DNA from: Bacteroidota bacterium
GTDB taxonomy: Bacteria > Bacteroidota > JABWAT01
Direction: 5' to 3'
DNA length: 64,000 nucleotides
Assembly: GCA_017303995.1 (NCBI GenBank)
Contig: JAFLBE010000020.1
Coordinates: forward strand, 1 to 64,000
The notes beneath the pieces are model-generated. The model worked only from the letters and a program-made list of their open reading frames with translations. It had not been told where the DNA came from and searched no databases. Below are positions 8,127-15,193 of the stretch, piece after piece. Both the position numbers and the translations under genes were made by a program. The first letter of the stretch is position 1. Each line of letters opens with the position of its first letter.

Positions 8127-8744
8127 ATGAATTATAAAACCGTTTTATTTGCGATTATTTTCATTTCTGGTTGCGCAACGACTGAGCCAATTAATGAAAT
8201 TCCCATGTATGGAAACCTTCCAAAATCTCAAGAACTTATTGGGTATGATCAGAAATTTATTTATGATGTTGTAAAACAATTTGGAAGCAGAGATTCAGCA
8301 TGTAAAGTGCATATTCATTTAGGTAACTACTATCTCGGTCTAGGAGACCCAAATATTGCAATAAAAAGGTTTAACCAAGCTTGGTTATTGGATTCAACAA
8401 ATGCTGATGTGTATTGGGGTTTTGCCTATAGTTTAGAGAAAAAAGATCGCTACAAGGAAGCCATTCCCATGTTCGAAAAAGCAATTCATTATGCTCCGGA
8501 TAACTATAAAATTTGGATTGGTTATGCAGTCTGTTATAGTTTAATAGCTGATAAAGAAGGAAATAAATCAAAAAAGGAAGAGTTTTTCAAGAAATCAGAA
8601 TTACTATTTGAAAAAACAGAAAAAATGAACGATAAATCTGGTGATTTATATTTTGGATGGGCACAAAAATGGCATAAACAGGGAAACGAAGAAAAGGCAA
8701 ACGTCTACCTGCAAAAAGCAAAAGACCTTGGTTTTCAACGGTGA
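8127..8744 (+). CDS. TPR-repeat lipoprotein, paralogue of the 855-1856 product
   Basis: 205 aa from ATG 8127, preceded by a strong ribosome site TTTTGGAGG. The lipobox is FISGC (Cys16). Mature sequence begins with NEIPMYG and carries TPR units: PNIAIKRFNQAWLLDST near residue 80, DRYKEAIPMFEKAIHYAPD near 115, and a last unit near 170-200. The NEIPMY and IKRFNQAWLLDST segments match the protein encoded at 855-1856, with one fewer block, so this is a shorter relative. Its 110-bp leader shows no cassette repeat. Confidence 0.8.
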   Translation: MNYKTVLFAIIFISGCATTEPINEIPMYGNLPKSQELIGYDQKFIYDVVKQFGSRDSACKVHIHLGNYYLGLGDPNIAIKRFNQAWLLDSTNADVYWGFAYSLEKKDRYKEAIPMFEKAIHYAPDNYKIWIGYAVCYSLIADKEGNKSKKEEFFKKSELLFEKTEKMNDKSGDLYFGWAQKWHKQGNEEKANVYLQKAKDLGFQR

Positions 8745-8752
8745 CCTTTTAA

Positions 8753-8870
8753 TTCTAACTGTCGTTTTCAACTGATCTGAATGCGACAAGTTTTCTAATA
8801 GTTCAACAATTTTTGTACTGTTTTCGGGTTTGGGAAGGTCAGGTACAAACCACAAAAGCCAGGTTTTGAT
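8753..8870 (+). repeat. attC-like cassette repeat, copy 9
   Basis: TTCTAACTGTCGTTTTC at the left and AAAGCCAGGTTTTGAT at the right. TAATAGTTCAACAATTTTTG and TACAAACCACA are kept. The 3' core lacks CG (AGGTTTTGAT against AGGCGTTAGAA). Confidence 0.7.
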
Positions 8871-8889
8871 TAAAATTACAGGAGATTAA

Positions 8890-9204
8890 ATGCCAACCAG
8901 AATTTTCACACTTTTCATTTTTTTTGTTTTATTAATTGGTTGTGAATCAAGTGATATTGAGGATCCTTCTACCGCGGTTTCTTTCTATTTATCTGAAGAT
9001 TCGTATGTAGTAATGTATTTAGTAAACCATTATGATGTTAGGGTAATTGAATATTTTAAAAAAGAATTTTCAAAGGGTAGCCAACAGGTTATGATTAAAA
9101 TGGATGATTTAGCAGAGGGAGCATATACATTACACATGGAAGTAACTGGGAAATATAGCAAAACATTCACACAAAAAACGATACCAATTATTCTGGTAAA
9201 ATGA
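8890..9204 (+). CDS. Small lipoprotein
   Basis: 104 aa. The lipobox VLLIGC places the lipidated Cys at 18. The mature ~85 residues look like one beta-sandwich: VVMYLVNHYDVRVIEYF followed by LAEGAYTLHMEVTGKYSKT, which resembles the FlgD-like fold of sorting domains but lacks its YPNPFNP motif. Good ribosome site (CAGGAG) 6 bp before the ATG. Its stop overlaps the start of the next gene by 4 bp (ATGA), so the two are translationally coupled. Function unknown. Confidence 0.7.
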   Translation: MPTRIFTLFIFFVLLIGCESSDIEDPSTAVSFYLSEDSYVVMYLVNHYDVRVIEYFKKEFSKGSQQVMIKMDDLAEGAYTLHMEVTGKYSKTFTQKTIPIILVK

Positions 9205-9854
9205 TGAAAACCATATTAGTATTTCTTATAATCTTATTCTCTGACTTCTCTTTCTCTCAACACCTGGTTGGGGTGAATTCTTCAATTGGTTTTTTTCTTT
9301 ATAATTCAGAAAACGATCTTCAATTGCTTAAAAAACGAACACTTTATGAATACTATGCATTCGGTTTATCTTATGAAACTTCATTATTAAGCACATACAA
9401 CATTCAAATTGACTACTCATATAGCAAGAGTACCAGAAATGGAGTCATAAAACCAATCCGTACAGATGAAACTGGCAATCAACTTGAAGTTCTCGATATT
9501 GACTATTATTTGTTGAACCACAATATTGATTTGATTTTCTTATTTCAATTTGATGACTCAGAGGTCCAATGGGGTTTGGGTCCTTCAATGGTAATAACTA
9601 ATCGGAGTTTATATTTTCCCGGTTTTTTTAACGATATTCTGGCATCCTCGGGTATTGGCGTTTGTGCCACGATTGAATCATTCCCCATTTTCAGGACAAC
9701 TCAAGATTTGTATTCAGCCCGAATTTATGGTAAAATACGGTATACTAAGGCCATTTGGTTTGACACGGGGATTAGGAAATTAGATACCTACGAACAACAA
9801 TTTTTTGATTCTCTAATTGGAGTTCGTTTCTTATTTAATTTAAGTAAATTATAG
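9201..9854 (+). CDS. Exported protein, probable outer-membrane barrel
   Basis: 217 aa. Signal peptide KTILVFLIILFSDFSFSQ, then repeated amphipathic strands (YEYYAFGLSYETSL, YNIQIDYSYSKSTRNG, LIGVRFLFNLSKL at the end). It starts inside the stop of the upstream lipoprotein gene (ATGA overlap), so the lipoprotein and barrel are probably made in equal amounts and may work as a pair. I do not recognise the family. Confidence 0.7.
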   Translation: MMKTILVFLIILFSDFSFSQHLVGVNSSIGFFLYNSENDLQLLKKRTLYEYYAFGLSYETSLLSTYNIQIDYSYSKSTRNGVIKPIRTDETGNQLEVLDIDYYLLNHNIDLIFLFQFDDSEVQWGLGPSMVITNRSLYFPGFFNDILASSGIGVCATIESFPIFRTTQDLYSARIYGKIRYTKAIWFDTGIRKLDTYEQQFFDSLIGVRFLFNLSKL

Positions 9855-10105
9855 AACTTCTATAATTATCACTTTTTTTCCATATAATTGATGAGCTTCT
9901 CAGAACTTCTTTTGCCCATCCCCGAAAGTATTCGGGGCAAGCTAAGTAGAGGATGACTTTGTTGAAGTTTATAGAGGTGCCCTTGGATTCTATGTTTTTT
10001 ACTACCTTTCAAAAGGCTTTTCTGCTTTCCCAGGTTCCCACAAAAACATTATAATACGGGAATTAAGTTTGCTGCTTTTGAACCAATAAAAAAAGGTCAC
10101 AATTT
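9855..10105 (+). other. Intergenic stretch with a CCCCGAA hairpin; no clear cassette repeat
   Basis: A perfect 7-bp hairpin (CCCCGAA...TTCGGGG, 9920-9937) with flanking TGCC/GGCA lies in this gap. It is not followed by a T-run, so it is more like a REP-type element than a terminator. The expected attC-like repeat is absent or decayed: only CTACCTTTCAAAAGGC near 10001 faintly recalls its middle block. Confidence 0.4.
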
Positions 10106-11032
10106 ATGAAGCAACCTATTTTTTTCATTTTTCTTCTCCTGACCCTTTCAACTTCAAATTCGTTTGCCCAACCTCTTTCTGATTCAACACTTGCAGTCTC
10201 CCAATTGGTCCCCGATTCAGCAAACACAACACATTCAACGAGCCAGTTCACCTTAAGAAAACCGCTGTTATATTCAATACTTTTCGGATCAATTGGAGGT
10301 CTTGGTGGTTTTGTTGTCTCATTACCAATCATCAGCAACCAGGGCGATGGATTCGAACAGGCTATTACCCTTTCAGCGTTAACTGCAATCGGTGCCACGA
10401 CCGGGTTTATCTGGGGAGCGTACCATGGATATAATTTAGAACAAAGTGAACAGAAACACCAACTCAAATCTCAAACTGAACTATCTCATGTCAAAAACGC
10501 AACCATCTTCAGTTTTTTACTTGGTTCCGGGAGTTATTTCATAAATAATGATACCCAAAGATCATATAATATTGAATTCATTATTAGACCCAAAACCCGG
10601 AAAAACTATTTTCCAAATGAATATAGTGTAGTTGTCGAAACAGTTAATTGGTATGGTACAAATAATGATGGAAGTGAAACAAAACTGGGACTGAGAGTAA
10701 ACTATGATTTGAATTCCTTTGGATTTTTTCAATCTCATTTTCTTTATGGCTTTGAAGCAGGAATTTCATCTGGTTTCAGGAATGGCACATACATTAACCA
10801 AAACAACAGTGCCAACCCATTTATTTCATCAGAACAAAAAGATTACTTAAGTCTTCATGCCAGTATTTTTTGGGGAATGCAAATTTCCTTTTTTGAATTT
10901 TTAAATTGCAGGGTTACAACCAGTTTTGAACCTATTGGTGCACAGTCATTTATTCGTGGAAAGGAATATTCAGCAAGCGATAAATTTTCCATCGATGCTT
11001 CTATTGGTTTAAATTTGTTTTCATTAAACTAA
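10106..11032 (+). CDS. Exported membrane-associated protein of unknown function
   Basis: 308 aa. Signal peptide ending at SNSFAQ, then a Ser/Thr-rich stretch, then two hydrophobic glycine-rich segments (LLYSILFGSIGGLGGFVVSLP near residues 52-72 and ITLSALTAIGATTGFIWGAY near 88-107) that could be membrane spans. A C-terminal strand-rich half ends in ASIGLNLFSLN. This is the last gene of the + strand row before the - strand sugar locus, and a decayed repeat follows it. Confidence 0.65.
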   Translation: MKQPIFFIFLLLTLSTSNSFAQPLSDSTLAVSQLVPDSANTTHSTSQFTLRKPLLYSILFGSIGGLGGFVVSLPIISNQGDGFEQAITLSALTAIGATTGFIWGAYHGYNLEQSEQKHQLKSQTELSHVKNATIFSFLLGSGSYFINNDTQRSYNIEFIIRPKTRKNYFPNEYSVVVETVNWYGTNNDGSETKLGLRVNYDLNSFGFFQSHFLYGFEAGISSGFRNGTYINQNNSANPFISSEQKDYLSLHASIFWGMQISFFEFLNCRVTTSFEPIGAQSFIRGKEYSASDKFSIDASIGLNLFSLN

Positions 11033-11037
11033 AACCC

Positions 11038-11150
11038 GTTCAATTATAGTGAATGCAAATTGAACAAGGTTTGTAACTTTTTGTTTCAGACAATTTGAAA
11101 GGTAATTAGACTTGGGTGAGCTCACAGTGAAACAGACAAACCCAACTCAA
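11038..11150 (+). repeat. Decayed attC-like repeat at the end of the array
   Basis: CAATTTGAAAGGTAATTAGAC matches the AACACATTTTGAAAGGTTTTTGGC block only partly. The arms are rewritten but kept in pairing: TTGGGT against ACCCAA where other copies have GGCTTC against GAAGCC, with GTGAGCTCAC in the centre. The outer TTCTAAC and GTTAGAA boxes are not recognisable. Confidence 0.45.
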
Positions 11151-11306
11151 TTATCCACTTTTAAAGTAACTAAGCTTAAAAAACCAATTTCAGAAAATTC
11201 AAGTTTTCCAGCTCAAATTTCATGCAGTTTGTTTTTGATTTCTGTATGTTGAACCCAATTTTATTTTCAAATCCTGAAAAAGTAAGAACAAAAAGTAAAA
11301 TTGAAT

Positions 11307-12968
11307 TTAATCAATATGAATCGCCCGAAATGCTGGACTTCCCTTTTTAACAATCAACTTGATTTTATTAAAGCCAGGTAAGGCAGTAAAGTTTCCAATT
11401 GTAATCCACGTATTTTTTTGGGCTTTAATATTTCCTGATCCAATTTCAGCATTTCCAAATTCGGCAGCAACCTCAGCATCCGACTCTGATCTTGCCAAAA
11501 TCCTTAATTTAAATTGTCTTGATTCATTCTCATTTACAAAGGTATAACTCACCCATTCACCGGGTTTTGTATCCATGATTTCATAGGGAAATGCCGTGTC
11601 ATTGCTGAACCCAATGTCGACTCCATCATTTCTTAATTGCCGACCCGTATTGTAAAACTTTGGATCGGAACCAACTCCGTAGAACTGATAAGATGAGTCA
11701 TTGTAGGCAACACCTTGTCTTCCCAGATCGAACCATGTTGCGGGGAAAATAGCAGGAACCCGGTTAAACCTGTAAGCTTTTGATTTTTTACTGTAATCGG
11801 GTCGCATCATGGCATCTATGACATCCGGTTGTTTGATGAGTTTTTCGAAAGCAAGTCCGTTGGCCATGTCCATCAATCCGCGTTCAGATTCTTCTGGAGT
11901 GGGTTTTGGTCCATTTCCGGCCCAATAATCAGTCACTTTTTTATAGGATGCAGGCATTAAAAGTTGAAGCGGACCTGCAACCGTTTCAACCTTTTTCAAT
12001 GGCCACCATGCCCAGCCAATTCCCTGCTCTTCAACAAGCTGAATGCAATCGTGAAACCAGGTATTTGAATTTTCACCAGTTTCTCCAAGCCACAGGGGAA
12101 CATTAGTTTTTTCCTGAAGATCGAGATACGATTGAATTGATTCCTTTGTATTCGGATTCCAATACCGGTGGAAGGAATAAGCCATATTGGAATCCCAAAC
12201 AGGCGTTAAACCACGGAAGTCAGTTGCATAACGATTTCCTTCAATGAAAATGATGTGTTTTTGATCGACTTCACGAATGGATTTGGTTAGACGGATAAAA
12301 TACTCGCGAAGCATTGTATTTTCATTTCCTAGATCCCAGTGAGTTTCATTAATCAAATCATACCCGGCAATCACCGGTTCGTTGGCATATCGTTTCGCAA
12401 TTTTCGTCCAGATTTCAACACCAAGATTCTGGTTGGCTGGATCAGTCCATAATTCGGCCACACCATGAGCATCGGCAATTTGTTCACCAGACTGTCCGCC
12501 AGGCATAGCATGCATGTCTAAAATGATCCACATCTTATTTGCTTTGCACCAAGTAATCAGGGAATCAATCAGGGTAAATCCTTTGTCAGAAAAAGTACCT
12601 GGCTTATCCTTGGGTGCGAAAAATTCATAATGCATAGGAAGCCTGACAGAATTAAACTTCCATTTTGCCAACTGATCAATATCCACCTTCTGGCAATGAT
12701 TTCTTTCGTAAACTTCGTAGAATTTTTTTCGTTTTTCTGATCCAATCAGAGAATCAATAGCCTGCCTGATTTGTGTAGGCGACTGGTTTCTTCCGCCATG
12801 AATCATGTATCCTTCAGGAAGCCACCATCCACCAAGTCCCATTCCACGAAGCAAAATCGTATCCCCTTTCGAATCAACGATTGCTTTTCCGTTGGTTTTT
12901 AACCAATCCTGAGCATAAAGAATCGTTGATGTAAAGAAAATTAAAAATAAAACGAAAAGTTTTTTCAT
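11307..12968 (-). CDS. GH5-family glycoside hydrolase with C-terminal carbohydrate-binding module
   Basis: 553 aa from the ATG at 12968 (signal peptide MKKLFVLFLIFFTSTILYAQ). The GH5 (alpha/beta)8 barrel spans residues ~25-375. It opens LRGMGLGGWWLPEGY, has the acid/base in LINETHWD (Asn207-Glu208), conserved YSFHRYW and the nucleophile Glu296 in LGETGEN. The C-terminal ~130 residues (RNDGVDIGFSNDT, then WVSYTF) form a CBM6-like beta-sandwich. There is no T9SS tag, unlike its paralogue at 15194-17215, so it is likely periplasmic. A beta-glucan substrate is inferred from the neighbours. A start 11 codons upstream (13001) would spoil the signal peptide. Confidence 0.88.
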   Translation of the reverse strand: MKKLFVLFLIFFTSTILYAQDWLKTNGKAIVDSKGDTILLRGMGLGGWWLPEGYMIHGGRNQSPTQIRQAIDSLIGSEKRKKFYEVYERNHCQKVDIDQLAKWKFNSVRLPMHYEFFAPKDKPGTFSDKGFTLIDSLITWCKANKMWIILDMHAMPGGQSGEQIADAHGVAELWTDPANQNLGVEIWTKIAKRYANEPVIAGYDLINETHWDLGNENTMLREYFIRLTKSIREVDQKHIIFIEGNRYATDFRGLTPVWDSNMAYSFHRYWNPNTKESIQSYLDLQEKTNVPLWLGETGENSNTWFHDCIQLVEEQGIGWAWWPLKKVETVAGPLQLLMPASYKKVTDYWAGNGPKPTPEESERGLMDMANGLAFEKLIKQPDVIDAMMRPDYSKKSKAYRFNRVPAIFPATWFDLGRQGVAYNDSSYQFYGVGSDPKFYNTGRQLRNDGVDIGFSNDTAFPYEIMDTKPGEWVSYTFVNENESRQFKLRILARSESDAEVAAEFGNAEIGSGNIKAQKNTWITIGNFTALPGFNKIKLIVKKGSPAFRAIHID

Positions 12969-13117
12969 GGTGATTACCCAACTTTTTGGATTTGAGCTCA
13001 TTTCAAGGGTGCAAAAAATCTGTTGGAAAAATATTTATTTCATAAACAAATAAATAACAATTTCAGCCTTCGATGAGGGGCTTTTTTAGAAAAAATAATT
13101 GCTTTGGAAAAAGGTAT

Positions 13118-13142
13118 GGATCCCGGATCAAGTCCGGGATAA
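13118..13142. repeat. REP-like hairpin
   Basis: CCCGGATCAAGTCCGGG forms a 6-bp stem with a 5-nt loop, with flanking ATC/GAT adding pairs. It sits between two - strand glycosidase genes. No T-run follows on either strand, so it is probably a small dispersed palindrome and not a terminator. Confidence 0.45.
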
Positions 13143-13213
13143 CAACCTCCCCAAATAGAAAAACAACGGTATTTTCATTCCCGAAAAGGTTAGTTAACGA
13201 GGTTCCCGGTAAC

Positions 13214-15007
13214 TCACCAGGTAAGTCCATACCCATATGGGAATTGAACCGGCAGACCCGTTGAAAGTCCGTTGACCGGAATCTGACCCATGGTAGCCGG
13301 CCAGGTATGAGGCAATTTACCGGTTGGTTTGTAGTCACCAAATAGAATATCCGCTATTCCATCACCTTCAGTACCGGGAAGCCATGCGGCAACAATTGCA
13401 TCACAATCATCAATAATGTTGCTAATGATCATGGGTCTTCCCGACATTAAAATCAAAACTACGGGAATTCCGTTAGACTTAAAGGATTTAATCATCGCAA
13501 CATCTGACGATTTCAGAGACAAATCATTCCTGTCACCAGCACCTTCAGCATAGGGTTCTTCACCAATGACAACTATAGCCAAAGGGAATAAAGTCTCATC
13601 CAATCCATTTTCCATAAAAAAGACTGAGCCTTCTCCAACTGCATTCTGGATTGCCCGATAAACAGTTGTTCCTTTTGTAATGGGACCAGACCCACCCTGC
13701 CATTCCATCGTCCATCCGCCACATTGAAATCCGATATTATCACCATGACTTCCGGTAACTAAAATAGTTGAGATGGATTTTGAAAGCGGGAGCAAATTAC
13801 CTTCATTTTTCAGAACAACCAATGATTTTCTAACCGCCTCACGGGCAACCAGACGGTGTGAATCAGACCCAACGGCGCCGGTGAGAGATCTTTCAGTTTT
13901 TGTTTTTTCCCAAAGGCCAAGCCGGTATTTTACGGTCAGGATTCTGCGAACTGCATCATCAATCCTGGTAAGAGGTACTTTGTTGGTTTCAACCAGATTT
14001 TTCAAAGCCGATATAAATTCCTTGTAATTGTCTGGAAGCATGATGATATCAAGTCCTGCATTTATACTATTGGTTATCTGATCATCATTTGAACCCGGAA
14101 GCTGGCGGATGGCGGCCCAATCAGAGACAAGAAGGCCATCGAATTGCTTTTCATTTTTTAGAACGGATGTGAGCCAGTAAGCACTTCCGTGCATTTTTTG
14201 TCCGTTGATAGAACTGTAAGATGCCATGACAGTTTGAACGCCGGCACCAATAGCGCCATCATAAGGAGAAAGATGAATCGAACGAAGGGTTGCCTCATCA
14301 AGAATCACATTTCCCTGATCTTTTCCGTTTTGTGTACCGCCATCTGCAACGTAATGTTTTGCACAAGCCAGAACCGAAGTTTTTGCTGTCAGATCTGAAC
14401 CCTGAAGTCCTCTTACCGATGCAGCTCCTAATTCATTCACCAGATCAGGCATTTCAGCAAACCCTTCATAAGTTCTTCCCCACCTTTCATCCTGCGGAAC
14501 AGCAATACATGGAGCAAACGTCCAATGAATTCCAGCACCGGCAACTTCCTCTGCTGTTACTTTTGCAACTTTTTCAACCAATGCAGCATCCCGGGTTGCT
14601 CCAAGGCCGATATTGTGAGGAAAAATGACCGCATCCAACACATTATTGTTCCCATGAACGGCGTCAATTCCGTACAGAATCGGGATTTTGAGACGGGTTT
14701 GAAGCGCATATCCCTGAAAGCGATCCACCATGTCTGCCCAACCGCTAGCCCTACGGTTTGGAGGTGCAACTCCACCACCGCTTAGAATTGAGCCAAGGTA
14801 ATAATCTCTGATATCTGATTCTTTAAGTAGATTGCTTTTGTTCACTTGAGTCATCTGACCAATTTTTTCTTCGAGCGTCATTTGAGCCAGAAGTTTATTT
14901 ACTTTTTCGCTGATGGGAAGTCCGGCATCAGGATCACCGGAATCAGAGGTTTTGTCTTCACAGGAAAATATGGCAAGGGAAAGGAAAAGAAGAATAATTG
15001 GTTTCAT
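13214..15007 (-). CDS. GH3 beta-glucosidase / beta-glucan exohydrolase lipoprotein
   Basis: 597 aa from ATG 15007. The lipobox LAIFSC gives Cys16. Domain 1 (residues ~30-390) is the GH3 barrel with AKHYVADGG (Lys217-His218) and the nucleophile Asp296 in LLVSDW. Domain 2 (~400-590) carries GGWTMEWQGG and EEPYAEGAGD, the pattern of barley-type exo-beta-glucanases with the catalytic Glu in the second domain. The protein stops soon after that domain and has no fibronectin-III-like domain. It would release glucose from the non-reducing ends of beta-glucan oligomers at a membrane surface. A longer frame to 15121 reads through a heptamer repeat array and is rejected. Confidence 0.9.
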   Translation of the reverse strand: MKPIILLFLSLAIFSCEDKTSDSGDPDAGLPISEKVNKLLAQMTLEEKIGQMTQVNKSNLLKESDIRDYYLGSILSGGGVAPPNRRASGWADMVDRFQGYALQTRLKIPILYGIDAVHGNNNVLDAVIFPHNIGLGATRDAALVEKVAKVTAEEVAGAGIHWTFAPCIAVPQDERWGRTYEGFAEMPDLVNELGAASVRGLQGSDLTAKTSVLACAKHYVADGGTQNGKDQGNVILDEATLRSIHLSPYDGAIGAGVQTVMASYSSINGQKMHGSAYWLTSVLKNEKQFDGLLVSDWAAIRQLPGSNDDQITNSINAGLDIIMLPDNYKEFISALKNLVETNKVPLTRIDDAVRRILTVKYRLGLWEKTKTERSLTGAVGSDSHRLVAREAVRKSLVVLKNEGNLLPLSKSISTILVTGSHGDNIGFQCGGWTMEWQGGSGPITKGTTVYRAIQNAVGEGSVFFMENGLDETLFPLAIVVIGEEPYAEGAGDRNDLSLKSSDVAMIKSFKSNGIPVVLILMSGRPMIISNIIDDCDAIVAAWLPGTEGDGIADILFGDYKPTGKLPHTWPATMGQIPVNGLSTGLPVQFPYGYGLTW

Positions 15008-15016
15008 GGGGAAAAA

Positions 15017-15065
15017 GTAATAAGTGGTAAGTGATATGTGATATGTGGTAAGTTGTAAGTGGCAC
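15017..15065. repeat. 7-bp tandem array 1, in the leader of the GH3 gene
   Basis: Seven heptamers in register: GTAATAA, GTGGTAA, GTGATAT twice, GTGGTAA, GTTGTAA, GTGGCAC. The array ends 10 bp upstream of the ATG at 15007, so on the - strand it fills the place of the leader and ribosome site. Confidence 0.75.
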
Positions 15066-15138
15066 AAGTCATAAACCGGGCAATTTAATTTTCTAAAATT
15101 TGCATAGGGGGCGATATTCATTATCTCTAACCCACCCC

Positions 15139-15165
15139 CATTCCCCCTCCGTCGGAGGGGGAATG
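15139..15165. repeat. Perfect 13-bp inverted repeat
   Basis: CATTCCCCCTCCG and its exact complement are separated by one T. It lies 29 bp past the stop of the GH5-CBM6 gene on the - strand and has no T-run, so it may be a REP-like element that could still stop or stabilise the transcript. Confidence 0.6.
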
Positions 15166-15193
15166 GTCATTGACTTTGTGCGATTTCAGGTAT

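Noticed and set aside
9981-10060. A further cassette repeat before the gene at 10106
   Set aside because: Only one short block resembles the consensus and the paired outer boxes are missing.
14290-14628. + strand ORFs opposite the GH3, GH5 and CotH genes
   Set aside because: They are antisense shadows with no signal, ribosome site or recognisable domain.
15017-15065. Repeat array read as a CRISPR
   Set aside because: Units are 7 bp without spacers; there are no 25-40 bp repeats and no cas genes in the window.
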